This document shows, one piece after another, positions 36,938-48,621 of a stretch of 64,000 nucleotides of DNA. Each line of letters starts with the position of its first letter. The stretch's first letter is position 1. Source of the stretch: Poecilobothrus nobilitatus (lineage: Eukaryota > Arthropoda > Insecta > Diptera > Dolichopodidae); NCBI GenBank assembly GCA_947095535.1, contig OX352774.1:219902965-219966964 (forward strand). The letters run 5' to 3'. The notes below the pieces were generated by a model that saw only the letters and a list, made by a program, of their open reading frames with translations, made no database searches and had not been told where the DNA came from. Both the position numbers and the translations under genes were made by a program.

Positions 36938-39900
36938 GATTCTTAAATGCGAATGTTAATGCAAAGACTAATAATTTGGAAATAAATTTATTACAATAAA
37001 AAGTTGCATGTTCTAAGCATAACAGTATATATATGTTAAAACAACAAGGAGCGTGTTAATATATTATAAAAGAAGAAAATAAATTAAATAAATTAAAATG
37101 TTGTGAAATAATGTAATATTAAAAAGTAGATTTTATTTTTCATTTTTTAAGTATAAATCTATGTTTGGGCACACTTTATTTGACTCCTAAACGTTTTGAT
37201 TTAATTTGTAGAATCATTTTTTTTTTTTTAAATTATGATGTGTTAATAATATTTTTCCTATTTTGTTTTTTCTAAGCGAAATAGAAATCTTCCAAAATAC
37301 CAAAAATATTCCTTCCATAAATGTCTTTCTAAAGACATCAAAAAAATGGGTAGTGCCAGATACTTATTGACTAAATCCACTTATCCCTGTATAGTCTACA
37401 CAATGGGATGCAACTAACTGAGGACGCAGTATAATGGTTAGGTAGTAGGTGTAGGAAAGGATAGAACAGGGATGCAAAAATATTGAATTATAGAGAGGAA
37501 CTGTACTGTAAGAAAACAATGATTTCGCTTATTAATATTACTATTTTGCTACCTTTGATGAAGCCATTAACTTTTACAACATGACAACAGTATAACATAC
37601 CTTCTTACATGAGATAATAATTAAAGGCAGCTACACTATTTACTACTTGCTACAGAGTCAAGATCATCAGTTAGTATCAACATACAGTTGTATGCATCAG
37701 GTAACCAAAAGTAGCTTCATTGTAGCAGCTATTATTATTAATATTGGAATTATTATTATTGTACTAATATTTTACGACTTGACGATTTTGTAATAATATT
37801 ACAAGCTGTGAGATAATTTCTATAATTCCAGTTTTAGCTATTTTTTATATTATTAATTAATTAATTTGAATTATCTATTTCAAAAATAATGACATACGTT
37901 TTTAGAACATACAGTTGAGCATATTTAAGAAAACAATTAAGATTACCAGATTATAAACGTTTAAATTGCATATTTATAGGGAAAGAAAAAAGAAAAATTT
38001 CTGTTTAATGTTCTTTTGCCTAAATTTGTCATTATTAAATGATATGATTAAAAAGTAAAAACTTTGACTAACCAATTCATATTCTTAATAGAATATAATT
38101 GAAAAATTTTAAAGTCTATTTAAAATTTCAATTGAAAAAAAAAAACAAACATGACCCAATAAAATTTATTTAATTCTGTATGAATAGAAATAAATACTTT
38201 ATTAAATTTTTCAACTTTGATTTTGGCCTTTGCAATTTTAGTATTTTTAATAATTTTTTTTTTTTTTTATTATTCTTTTTAAGTGGTTTGATATTTCATT
38301 TTGCATTTTTTTTATATTAAATATCTATTACGATTTTTTCAATTGAAATAAATGATTTTTCACAAAAAATTGTCAGTTATCTTTAAAATTCTCAAATTTT
38401 TTTTTTTATCTTGTGTTTACCTTAAAATATCGATTATGTCGTCAAGAGTTGGAGTCTTTCAATTCCTTACAAAAAAAAATATTGAAATGGTGTTATGAAT
38501 CATTAACCCTTAAATTTTTGTTTTTGTATAGTTTTCGGCACATTTCAGATTATTTCTAAATGATCATTCGAATAGAAAAAAAAAGTTTTTTTTTTTTTTG
38601 TGCAGGTGTACAAGATTTTTGTACTCGTTGATGAATAATGATAAAGATGATGAATGATAAGCAATAAAAATTTAATTTTTTTTTTTTGCACTCTTTAAAG
38701 AGAAAAGAGCCTTTTTAATTTTTTCGTTTCTTTTTTAAATAATAACGGATGACTGACTGCTCGTTTATACTATTTAAGTATGATGAAAAAAAAGACCAAA
38801 ATATGGCAGGAAAAAAAAATTTAAGATTGAAAAAAAAGCAGTTAAAGAAGTATTTAAAATAATAATAAAACTGCAATTGACCTGTTTTCGTTGTGGTTTT
38901 AAAAAGACATAAAAAAATAAAGAATGTTTGAAAATAAAATTATTATCGGTTTTATTGATTTGTAATTACCTCTTTAAGGTTCCTCTCAATTTTTCTTATT
39001 ATTTAATATTCATCAATCAGATCCCTATAATTGAATTAATAAACTTATGTAAATAAAAAATTGTAAAAAATTATAATAGAAATTAAGAGCCATTAATTTA
39101 AATGTGATTAAGTAATTTAAGGGAATAAGAATTGAATAAGGAATATCCAATATAAGTCTTATTTAGATATAATAATTGATAAATAAGACTGTTTCAATGA
39201 AAATATTTGGACTTAAGTATTATGGAAAAATAAGAAAGTCCAGATCCCCAAAAAAAGTTAGTTTCAATAAAACAAAATAGTTATTAAGATTAGTCTTAAA
39301 ATATCAATATTTTGTAGTGAAAAGAATTTTTACCAAAAAGCAATGAATCGAGATGAAAATCTATTTCTTCCACAAAAAAATTTAAGGTATTTTTATGTTG
39401 CATTAGCGATTTGGACTTTTAGACTAGATTATACCAAAAGATGCAAGAATTTATCGTATATATTATATACAGTATGTATAACTCACTCAGTTACTTGTTC
39501 CAATTAAAATATTTTTTTTTTCTCGTTTCTTTTATCAGTCTCCTTAACAAACAGCCTTTAGCATTATTAGTTTTATCAAGTTTACATTATTAATTTGTCT
39601 TTTTAAAGATACAACTTATTGCGGATGTAAAATGCCCGGGAACTTTAAACAAAACAAGATTATCTTCAAAATTTTAAATTTCATGAATTTTCCCCCATAA
39701 AGTAAGTATTTTATTGATCTGTTGTTTCAGTAGCCAGAGCATCTTTCTTCTACTTCTTTTTTTATATTCATATTCTTTATTTTTCATATTCTTTATTCAT
39801 ATTCTTTTTTCATTTCATATATTCTACTTCTTTATTTATATTGCTTAAGTTGTTTTTTAGTTAAACGGAACGACTTTCTCATACCTTGGTTGTATTAAAT

Positions 39901-39998
39901 TTTTATTTTAAGTAAGGCATTTGTTTTGGTTGGTCAAATTTTTGTTTTACCATAGATTTTTACAGTAGCACTGGATTTTGTCTTTACAAATTTCTTCC
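36938..39998. other. 5' flank of ppk copy B and gene-free DNA
   Basis: The first part (about 37310-37760) is the duplicated flank shared with copy A. The rest shows no coding sequence, only poly-A/T-rich DNA and a tattcatattcttt-type repeat at about 39755-39840. No recognisable gene on either strand. Confidence 0.6.
37310..37760 (-). repeat. duplicated 5' flank of ppk copy B
   Basis: Partner of 32330-32720; matching blocks include cagatacttattgactaaa, gggatgcaaaaatattgaat, gtaagaaaacaatgattt and cattaacttttacaacatg. Copy B's block carries extra sequence (about 37400-37450) absent from the A flank. Confidence 0.75.
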
Positions 39999-40001
39999 TT
40001 A

Positions 40002-40401
40002 AGGCTAATTTTAATGGAAAAAATTTCATCCGATATCGAATATTTAGAAAGAGTAAACTATACTTAATAATACCAATAGGAAAGAGGAAGAAAAATAATG
40101 AATTCAAATGTCATGTATCCATAAGAATGTTGGTAGTGTGCCCAGTTTTTTTTGTGTAGATACATATTTTTTACGTATCTGTTAAAAATATCGGAGATAA
40201 TTATAGAAAGTTTAGGTACAGCGAGCTAAATTTCATCCGATATTATGGCATATCTCCGATATTATCTGAACGCTTGTACAATTTTATTGTTAATTCATCC
40301 GATATTTTTGTGTTTTTCTTTGTCACACAAGTAGTGTTTTTGTATCATCTGCCTATGCTCTAAGAAATATCGCCGATATTTTTCTTCATGAAAATTAGCC
40401 T
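40002..40401. mobile_element. 400-bp MITE with TTA target duplication, copy 1
   Basis: Terminal inverted repeats are aggctaatttt at the left and aaaattagcct at the right. Both are flanked by TTA (39999-40001 and 40402-40404). Subterminal parts are also inverted: atttcatccgatatcg near the left end and cgccgatatttttcttcatg near the right, with ccgatatt motifs inside. No transposase. A 3-bp TTA duplication is the hallmark of PIF/Harbinger-type elements (family knowledge), so I infer a Harbinger-derived MITE. A second copy, lacking its right end, lies at 56852-57239. Confidence 0.85.
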
Positions 40402-40460
40402 TTACTAGACATGATTAATCATTATTGAAGAGTTAGCTTTTATTTATTTATTTATTTAAT

Positions 40461-40521
40461 GTAAAACAAATCGTATATTCTAACATACTCCAAATGTTAG
40501 AATATAAGATTTGTTTCTTAC
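40461..40521. repeat. 25-bp stem inverted repeat
   Basis: The left arm gtaaaacaaatcgtatattc continues into taaca. The right arm starts tgttagaatataagatttgt. The two pair with only two or three mismatches or bulges across a 9-nt loop (tactccaaa). The RNA would form one stable hairpin on either strand. It may be a solo foldback repeat or a small MITE end; a microRNA-like precursor cannot be excluded from sequence alone. Confidence 0.7.
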
Positions 40522-40697
40522 ATAACTATAATACAGAGTTCAGACTTTACAATTTCTTAAGTCTACATAGCATAAATCTACATATTTTATTTTAGTTCTT
40601 AATTAGTATTTTATGTAATATTTTATATGTAAGGAAAGGGGAAAAACTCACTTTTTCTTTTTTTTAAAGAGTTAATAAATTCATGTTTTTTAATTCC

Positions 40698-40872
40698 TTT
40701 TCTGGTGGCCTATTGGGTAAGAGGGTATAAAAATACCGAAAGAGGGTGGGTTCAAATGCCACACACGTCGTAAGAATAATTTCCACTTACGACATTTACA
40801 GCTACTCCTGAAAAGGAAAGGCTGTGTAATTTTCTTGTCACATTGATGTGGCCGAGGAATGTACTAAAAAAA
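40698..40872 (+). mobile_element. SINE-like element with degenerate tRNA head
   Basis: tctggtggcctattgggtaa resembles an A box region and gggttcaaatgcc a B box, 38 bp apart. A short body follows (cttacgacatttacagctac, ggccgaggaatgtac) and ends at an A-rich tail. The body differs from family 1, so it is a second lineage or a strongly diverged copy. Confidence 0.6.
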
Positions 40873-41872
40873 AAAAAACAAAAAAAAATCCTTTTTCATT
40901 CACATTATAATTCCTAGATTGGGTAGTTTATCATTGCAACAAGGATTCCTAGAATGGTTATCTTTATAGTATAAAAACGAACGTAGTTCAAAATAAACAG
41001 TAAATCGAACTGGAAGCGAAGATCTGACAATATCTATTTATATGTATATAGATGTTTTTCTTTGATTTATATATGCTATATATTATATTAAATATATACA
41101 TAACTATATAATATGTATATAGACATCGTTAAAATAATTTGTAGTAGATTGAAATAGTTAAAGAAAAAGAGATATTTACTTAATATACCTTGAAACTACT
41201 TTTTGTCTTGTTTTAATGTTTTAAATGGAGAGTTTAAAATTGAAGAGATAATTTTCAACAATGGTCCTCAATTGGAGGGATATAATTTTCCATAAAGTAA
41301 AACCGTATAAATCATAAAATTAAATTTCTGATTACTTTATTTATTATACATTTTATAATAATCAACTGAAAACAGATTTCATTCATTTATTCCTATAACA
41401 TTCAGATACCAAAACAATAATTTCAATCCTTTTTTTTAATTTGGGAGAATTTGGGAGTTTTTTTTTTCCTTGTAAATTTCAGCCTTTATTTCAAAAGTTA
41501 AATATATATATTTTTTTTTGCTTAAAGTAGGGAAGGGAAAAACAAGAACTCAAAAGTTGAGATTAAATTTTTTTTGTTTCTTTTTTTTTTTTTATGTAAA
41601 ATGCAAGTAAATAAAAGGGAATGAAATGAAATTCATAAAGGATTTTTTATAATGGGATTTCCATAAAAAATTTCCTTTTTTTCTTTAAATTTTATAAAAA
41701 TGGTTCGTTTTTATTTTATTTTTTTTTTATTTTGTTTTTGTAAGAATTTAATTGTTTTAAATTAATGTTTTATTTAAATAATTTTTGTTAGTTTAATTAT
41801 ATTTAAGGTTTGATTTAAGAAAAAAATCTGTCTATAAAAAAAAAAAAAATTAAGAAATAATGATTTAAAATT
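40873..41872. other. AT-rich gene-free stretch
   Basis: No ORF or conserved block seen. TA-rich sequence near 41037-41110 and poly-T tracts dominate. Confidence 0.55.
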
Positions 41873-42124
41873 TATTTATTTATTTATATACAGGTACCGT
41901 GGTACATAAATGTGGCAGGTAGCTATAACCCCTGTTTCCTGATGGTGGGAATGTGGGGTGTACGAGATATTATGTGATATATTAAGTATTTATATATTGC
42001 GATATATGAATATTTTTTTTTTTTATATTATAATTATTGTACCCAGCCGGGAATCGAACACGAGACCTTTCATTCCCTTATGAATGAGAAGCTGTGCGTC
42101 AACCACTGCACCAATGGCTGGATA
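41873..42124 (-). mobile_element. tRNA-derived SINE, full-length copy (family 2)
   Basis: On the minus strand it starts ccagccattggtgcagtgg (A-box-like tggtgcagtggttgacgc), with a B-box-like gttcgattcccgg about 50 bp on, then a body with tgtgatatatt-type sequence and ccacattcccaccatc, and an AAAT tail. A 10-bp target duplication, atttaaaatt, lies at 41863-41872 and 42125-42134. The body is unrelated to family 1, but the tail type is the same, suggesting both use related LINE machinery. Confidence 0.85.
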
Positions 42125-43699
42125 ATTTAAAATTAAAGTTATAATAATTCACTTATATAACATTGATATAGCAAAAAAAAAAAAAACAGGTTTAATCAGA
42201 GAACTAAAGAAAAGGGAAGGTAATAGAAGTTGTTGTTTACATTGGCTATTCCCACAAATTTAATTATCAATCTAAAAAGCATCATTCAAACTTCCAACAA
42301 ACGCAAATAGAAAGAACTATGTGTATATAATACAGAATTAAGAATATGGTATACACACAACAATCATAACTTTAAAAATGTACTTCTCTTCTTAGAGTGT
42401 CCAATAATTAATTCTATAAGGAACCAACATAAAGCTTAACAGCTGCACGTAGTAATTTCAGATACGATTATTCAAAATGTCATAATCTTTATAAACATTT
42501 TAAAACAAATAAAAATTTTGGAAAAAAATATATGCAATTAAAAGACAAACGGTGCGGGGTCATAAGTTTATAGCTCATAAAGTCATATTTTTATAAAATA
42601 AATTGTGCTATAAAACCATAATAAATTTTTAAAACGACCAGCTGCGTAGTGCCTTGTTGTGGAAATGTATATGTAAAAAAATAATTGGGAAGGATTTTAA
42701 GTTGGTTACATAGTTTCAATAATTTGTTTAGCGGGGGTTTGGAGATCATTTTAAATGTTAAATGTTTGGTTACAAAATAAGAAAATGCACTTTTTACAAA
42801 ATTAGCTTTAATTCGGGAGAATTTGGGATTTGTTAACAAAATCATAGGGTTTCAATAATAAGTTTAGTGATCATTTGGGAGTGATCCAATATTAAATTCT
42901 ACCATTAAATTCTTTGTTTTTATAATATCTATAAAAAATTAATTAGGTAGAGTGTTAGATTTGGTTAATTAAGTTTAATTGATTTTTTTTTAGAAGATTA
43001 AGTTTAAATAAGTTTTAATCGACGCCATACGGCTTTATATTCCATTCAAATGAGACATAAAGTTGTTTTTCCAATATGGCTTTCAGGCTCATGAATGGGT
43101 AATAAATGCATATTCGTGAAATATGCCTTTATGCCACCCCACCTGTAAAAACGGTTTATAAATTAATGTAAATTTACTCTATGGTCAAGAAGAAAGGTGA
43201 TAATAGAGAAGGCCGAAACTTAAAAAAACTTAATAAAAATTGGAGCATTAATTTTTTATTATACTGTCTTAGTTTTTAAATAATTATAATTGTTTCAAAT
43301 AATTTTTCACGAATTTTCGAAATATTTCGACAACTGAGGTCATGTCAAAGAATTGACAACAAAAACTTGCTAATTAAAAAGTATGATGCGTTGAAGTAAT
43401 TTTTGGCTTAAATAGTGCGGTAAAAGGATTAAATTCAGACACTGCAAAAAAAAAACTAAAAAGAAATTAACTGAAACTTGTAATACAAATTTGTACTTGT
43501 TTGATGTATCGGAACTTTGAAATGATTTTGTTGTTAAATTATTGTACATATCATTAAACTATTTTTAAATTATATTACATTCATAACTGAAGGATGTCTA
43601 AACCTATTTCTTTTTATTAAAAATAATTTTTTTAATATTTCCGAAAAATTTCGAAATTTCTAGAAGTTATAAATTTATGTTTTCTTTTTTTTCCCCCTT
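42125..43699. other. gene-free stretch with a dispersed repeat
   Basis: Apart from the repeat at 42640-42900, nothing coding is visible. ORF 42591-42845 (-) falls inside that repeat and is not a gene. Confidence 0.55.
42640..42900 (+). repeat. dispersed repeat, 'aataatttgttta' family, copy 3
   Basis: Contains taagttggttacatagtttc, then aataatttgtttagcggggg and tttggagatc, the same order as at 14655 and 2700. A second weaker unit follows (ttgttaacaaaatcatag, tttcaataataagtttagtg). Confidence 0.6.
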
Positions 43700-44055
43700 C
43701 CACTTTTATTAATCATTAGGTTCATTAACCGTTGATTAATCTATTAGCTGTTGTGGAAGACTATAAAATACAAGTATTTTTATTTGGGCGGCATCTATTA
43801 TCTTATACAAGAATTATTTTATATTTTTTTTATTTGAATATTACAATATGATATTTATTATACCATATATATAATATATATATATATATCTTTTTTTATT
43901 TAATTATATTATATATACTAATTATATATTAAATATAAGAGAAATTTATATTATTTCTTATTTCTATATGACCCAGCAATTGTATAAATGCAAGACCATT
44001 CGAATAAAACGTAGCTATTTTCACCATAACATCATTGGCTGGATAAATTTAATAC
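43700..44055 (-). repeat. SINE-like dispersed repeat (family 3)
   Basis: Minus-strand reading starts near 44045 with ttatccagccaatgatg, resembling the family 2 head, then gctgggtcatatagaaataa and ctattatc-rich body. The blocks gctgggtcatatagaaat, acaagaat and gataatagatg recur in the same order at 56571-56660, and partly at 54480-54570. It looks like an old SINE with a decayed tRNA head. Confidence 0.55.
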
Positions 44056-46299
44056 ATCAATTAAGTTATTTTAAAATTTGAAATTTAAATATCTGAATTA
44101 AAATTATTTTTTATTTTAATTTTTCATATATTTTTATGTTTCCGCATTTGTTCTCTATTTAAAAAAAAAAAGAAAAACTTAAAATACCTACGTGATTTCT
44201 TATATAAAATGTTTATGTCGTATATAAATTTTTATTTAAAAAATCTTATGAATGCATAATACTTAATTATGTGTTGGTGTGTTATTACATGAAAATTTGC
44301 CACATTTATACCAAAAAAAAAACATTAATTTATTTAAAACACTGAAAATACAGTTATACATAATATAAAATATATAACATTATAGCAACAGTTTTCATTT
44401 ATTATTTAAATAAAAAAAGGACACACATTTTTATTTATTTACTGTATAGAAATTTAAAAAAAAAAATTTTTTTTTTTAACATAATCTGTTCCTTTTCTTA
44501 TAATTCGAGATAGAATCGGTATGTCATTATTATTTTTTATATTTATAAAATAAAGCTTTCTTTAAAATAAATAGGTTTTATATATGTATAATGGTTTTGT
44601 TTTTTTTTTTTAAATACCATGATTACTGATTAGGTATCCATTTTATACACAGCGCTTGTAATACACATTTTAATTTTTTAAGTTAAATTTTTTGGTTCAT
44701 TAGATTTTCTATATGTGGAATTTTTATGGCTTTTAAAAACGAAATCTTTAGTTGGATTATAATAATTCTAAGAAAAAACATAACAAATTTTGTAAATATA
44801 AATATGTATATATACCTTTAATATAAATAGGTATATAATGTGTATAAATCTGCTTCTTTATGATTTATAGACTCCTAAATATCATGAAAATTTGTATATA
44901 AAGATTTTTTGTTAAGGGAAGTGTTTTTGGGCTAACCATTTTGGCCTAACGGACCGCCAAGTTGGAACTGTGGTGGAAATATTTAAACTTTTTCGCTCTA
45001 AAATAAAGGTTGTTTGACTAATTAACTTCAAATTTTGTATATGTGTTGCCGCAAGATGGAGCTGTGGTGGAAATATTTAAACTTTTTCGCTCTAAAATAA
45101 AAACGCTTTGACTGATTACCGTCAAATTTTGTATATGTGTATATGCTCTTTGACAGTGGAGTTGATTCTATTAACAGACTTGGAATTTATTATTTCATAT
45201 CGATATGACGATTGGTAAAAAAAAAAATTTGGAACCGAATTATGTCCAATTTTGCGGAGTACTTACTGCTTTAATCAAAAACAAAATCTCAAAAATTTTT
45301 TTGTCGAGTTCCGCTAATCTACCACGACACAGTTTTATTATTTTTTGTGTTAATTTTTTTCAATAATATCATCTTCATTCTTCAACTCATATGTTTTGAG
45401 GGGCAATGAGAAACAATTGCAGCAATACGAACCAGGTATTAGCTAGTATAATATAAAATGGGGAGTAAAACAATTATTTTAATTTGATTTTACTGCATAT
45501 GCAATCATTTATAATGTTTTAATCGAAACTTCAATTCCCATTTGGGATTAAAATTATTTTTTTAAGGAGGAAAATTTTTGTTAATGGAGAAACTGAAATA
45601 ATCCAAATATGTATTTTCATTTTTGTTTTATATTATTTCAAAAAAAGAAAAAAGGTACAATTTTTTTTATAATAATAAATATTTTGACATGTCTAGACAT
45701 TTTTACATACTTGGGATGAATTTTTTTTCTTTTAGATAATAATATAAGATGAGATTATGAAAATATATAAAATGTCATGTTCTAACAAAATATGTACATA
45801 TTTGAAATTTCTAATATTATGTAGAATGATTAAGATTATATTGCAGATTTTAGCCTTTTTATTTTCGAATTTCAATAAATATTTGTTTAGAAAAGGGACA
45901 GAAAAAAAAAGATTTTCGAAACTTTCAATAATTAATACAATTTCAGCAGAATTTTTTGTTTTGAATTGAATTTTAAAATGATCATAAATAACAATAAGTT
46001 TTAATATAGATATGTATACGTAGGTATGAAAATAACCCTTTAAATTGGTATTTGGTATCTTTACCTGATTCGAATAAAAATAAAATTGTTTAAAAGTTTT
46101 TGTTTTTTGTTGTGGTTATTGGCTGTTGTCTGTTGCTATTAAATTTATTAAATTGTACAAAAATATTTGAGGTTCAATACACCATACTCAACATATTTTT
46201 AATAACTAATGGAATAATTTTAATATAATTATATTTATATTTAATATTCAATTATTATTCTATCTATTTAATTTTTTTTTCACATAAAAATACACGACA
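44056..46299. other. AT-rich stretch with one tandem duplication
   Basis: No gene seen; the ORF at 45757-45969 is low-complexity. The tandem repeat at 44968-45155 is the only structure found. Confidence 0.55.
44968..45155. repeat. 94-bp tandem duplication, two copies
   Basis: ctgtggtggaaatatttaaa begins at 44968 and again at 45062. Each unit continues with ctttttcgctctaaaataaa, a tttgact block and caaattttgtatatgtgt. The copies differ mainly in the middle (aggttg versus aacgc). Confidence 0.88.
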
Positions 46300-47250
46300 T
46301 TTACCATTAGTAATTCTCTGGGTATCTGGACACCTAGGTATAGAGGAAAATGAGGAAGCGGATCGACTTGCATAAGAAGGAACTGCTACTCCCTTTACAG
46401 GTCATCAACCTTTTTGTGGCATAGGTAAAGAGAAAATAAGAGAAGTACTAAAAATCGAAAAGGAAAACTGTAGCAGAAAACTATGGAATGCAAAATATAA
46501 GCTTAGACAATCTTAGCAGCTTCTGAGAAACTATAATCGGAAAAGATATGCTAAAATCATAGGATTCAGTAAAAATAAACTGAGAATTTTAACAGGATTC
46601 CTGTCGGAATACTGTCGACTAAAGGGACAGTAAAAGAAAATTGGAATAGAAAATGTCCTTCAAAAAAAGAGCCGCAACTTTCATCAAAAAAAACGCCGAT
46701 GTTTTTTTTTTAACATTAGAAGTAAAAACCAAAAAAGATTTACAATAACGTAACGTCTCAACAATTTACACATATACATACGATGTCAAAGTTATAACAT
46801 ATGTCAATTAATAATTTTGTATCACACACCTACCTCATCATCACCAGTTATTAAAACTGACAGAGGAGGCAACACTGTATCGTTCATTCACGAAATGTTT
46901 TTTATGTAAATTCATGTATAATTTGTTTTAATAATAACAAATAAAATAAAAATTACGGTACATGCAGATTCTGTCAAAAAGAAACTCCAGACCACATACT
47001 CAAAAACTGGGAGGCTTTACTCCAAACAAGAAATGTGCACCTAGGAGCTTATTGCTTTGCCGAAGATGAACTGCCAGCAATAAACTCTATCCATATCTTT
47101 ACTTTGCTAGAGGCAGTAGGGCTGACAGAAGTATAAGTGGTGGTAAAATCCCAACACGTATAGTAACAGTGGGAGTAGAATAGATCTACATCAAAAGGTT
47201 AAAGTGTCATTTATACCTCTTAAATAAATCTAATCTAATGTAATCTATAC
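46300..47250 (+). mobile_element. decayed 3' end of a non-LTR retrotransposon
   Basis: From 46307 one frame reads LWVSGHLGIEENEEADRLA, the typical RNase H C-terminal motif (GH.GI..NE.AD). A stop follows, then TPFTGHQPFCGIG and, after another stop, LRILTGFLSEYCRLKG, as in LINEs with an RNase H domain. About 300 bp of unrelated sequence intervene. From about 46965 the element resumes with CRFCQKETPDHIL and ends LLEAVGLTEV, stop at 47136. A 3' UTR with a taatctaatct-type end follows near 47225. The CCHC-type knuckle has Trp where the last Cys is expected. At least two in-frame stops make it dead. The clade (I, LOA or Jockey-like) is not certain. Confidence 0.8.
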
Positions 47251-48360
47251 AAAATTGTGTTTTTGTAATGATGTATAGTTTTCTTCAGGTGTTACGGTAA
47301 TAAGTTTATCTTATCTGGAGCACAGGTATATGTTAGAATAAACATATTAAAGAAACATGTAATAATTGTTTTTCTTTTAAATCTCTTTAATTTATCAAAT
47401 AAATTTTTATACTGTACAAACTTGACTACTTGACTAATCCGTCTCGAAACGTTAGGTTGTAAAAAGCATTGTTGGTTTTTCGGTATTTTTATTGTATTGT
47501 TTTGTCTCGATCTGTCTCTTTTATACATATTTTATTTTGTTTTACACGCTACCCAAACTGTAGGGTAAGGTTCCTATACACAATTATTGAAATTGGAAAG
47601 AAATAAAAAAATAGGCGAGAGTTTAAAAGTAGACTGAAGGTGAATCTTAACAGATTATTTTGGAAAAGTTTTAATTGTATAATGCACTGTAAAGTAATGA
47701 AGACTTGCATTTTCTCCTGTAGTGTTGCGTTGGAATGGTTTCAAGGGAGGCATTATTGATTTTATTCTGTACAAGATATAAAGTTTTATTATCTACGAGA
47801 TATTTATAAACGAGAGGTTAATTTTTCAGGTGCGACTTTTTATCCACGTAACCTAACAAAGTTTAAGGGGCGCCAGATTATATGTGAGAGTTGTATATCT
47901 TGGGTAAACTACATGCTTTATAAATATTAGCCAAATTACTATAAAAGAAAAATAAGTTCGGTTATTATGGAATTTTCTTATTCCTGAAACAATCGTTTCT
48001 GATTGAATCTCTTGAATATTTTAATTGATGACAATATTCGGTTCAGTATGGTCAGTTTAATTAATTTAAAAAATAAAAAAACATAAAAAACTATTATTAT
48101 ACTTAATATTTCGTTTGTTGTTTACGAAGTTCGTTAAAAGTAAAAAAGAAGTTGGAAAATAACCAAAAAAATTTGACTTTTTTAAATGTGACAACTTTGA
48201 AGTATAGATGATTGAACCAATAATTTTCTTAAATTTTATTACGAAAAACATAATAGGGTAACTTTTATTTTACAAACAGTGGTATTTCCCATTAAATAAG
48301 CAAAAAAAATGTATGTTGAATTTTGTATTAATTATTTTCGTTTTTTGAGATTTACGACAA
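47251..48360. other. gene-free stretch
   Basis: No convincing ORF, splice context or repeat. ORFs at 47292-47528 (-) and 48066-48251 (-) lack coding character. Confidence 0.5.
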
Positions 48361-48621
48361 TAAGCCTTTCTGGTTAAAATGCCAGACAATATTTAACAGG
48401 AGCATCATGAGTGCTCGGTTTCCCATACTCTCGTAAATCTCCTTTTTATCAATATTCTATTCTGTTTACAAAATCTAGATTTTTTTTACAGAATCTCACA
48501 CAATTGTAAAAAGGACAAGATTTTAAAAAGAACGAAATTCACAAAAAACTAGAGTATGAAAAAGTGAGTTGACAAAAAGGAGATGTTAAGTATTTTTTGT
48601 TAGACAAAAGAGAAAGGCTTA
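48361..48621. mobile_element. small TIR element with TA flanks
   Basis: Left end ta-agcctttct at 48361. Right end agaaaggct-ta at 48611-48621. The terminal 9 bp are perfect inverted repeats inside TA dinucleotides. Inside, aaatctcctttttatcaa near 48435 is matched in inverse by ttgacaaaaaggagatg near 48571. No coding capacity. A TA duplication points to a Tc1/mariner-type MITE, but with short TIRs the call is moderate. Confidence 0.55.
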
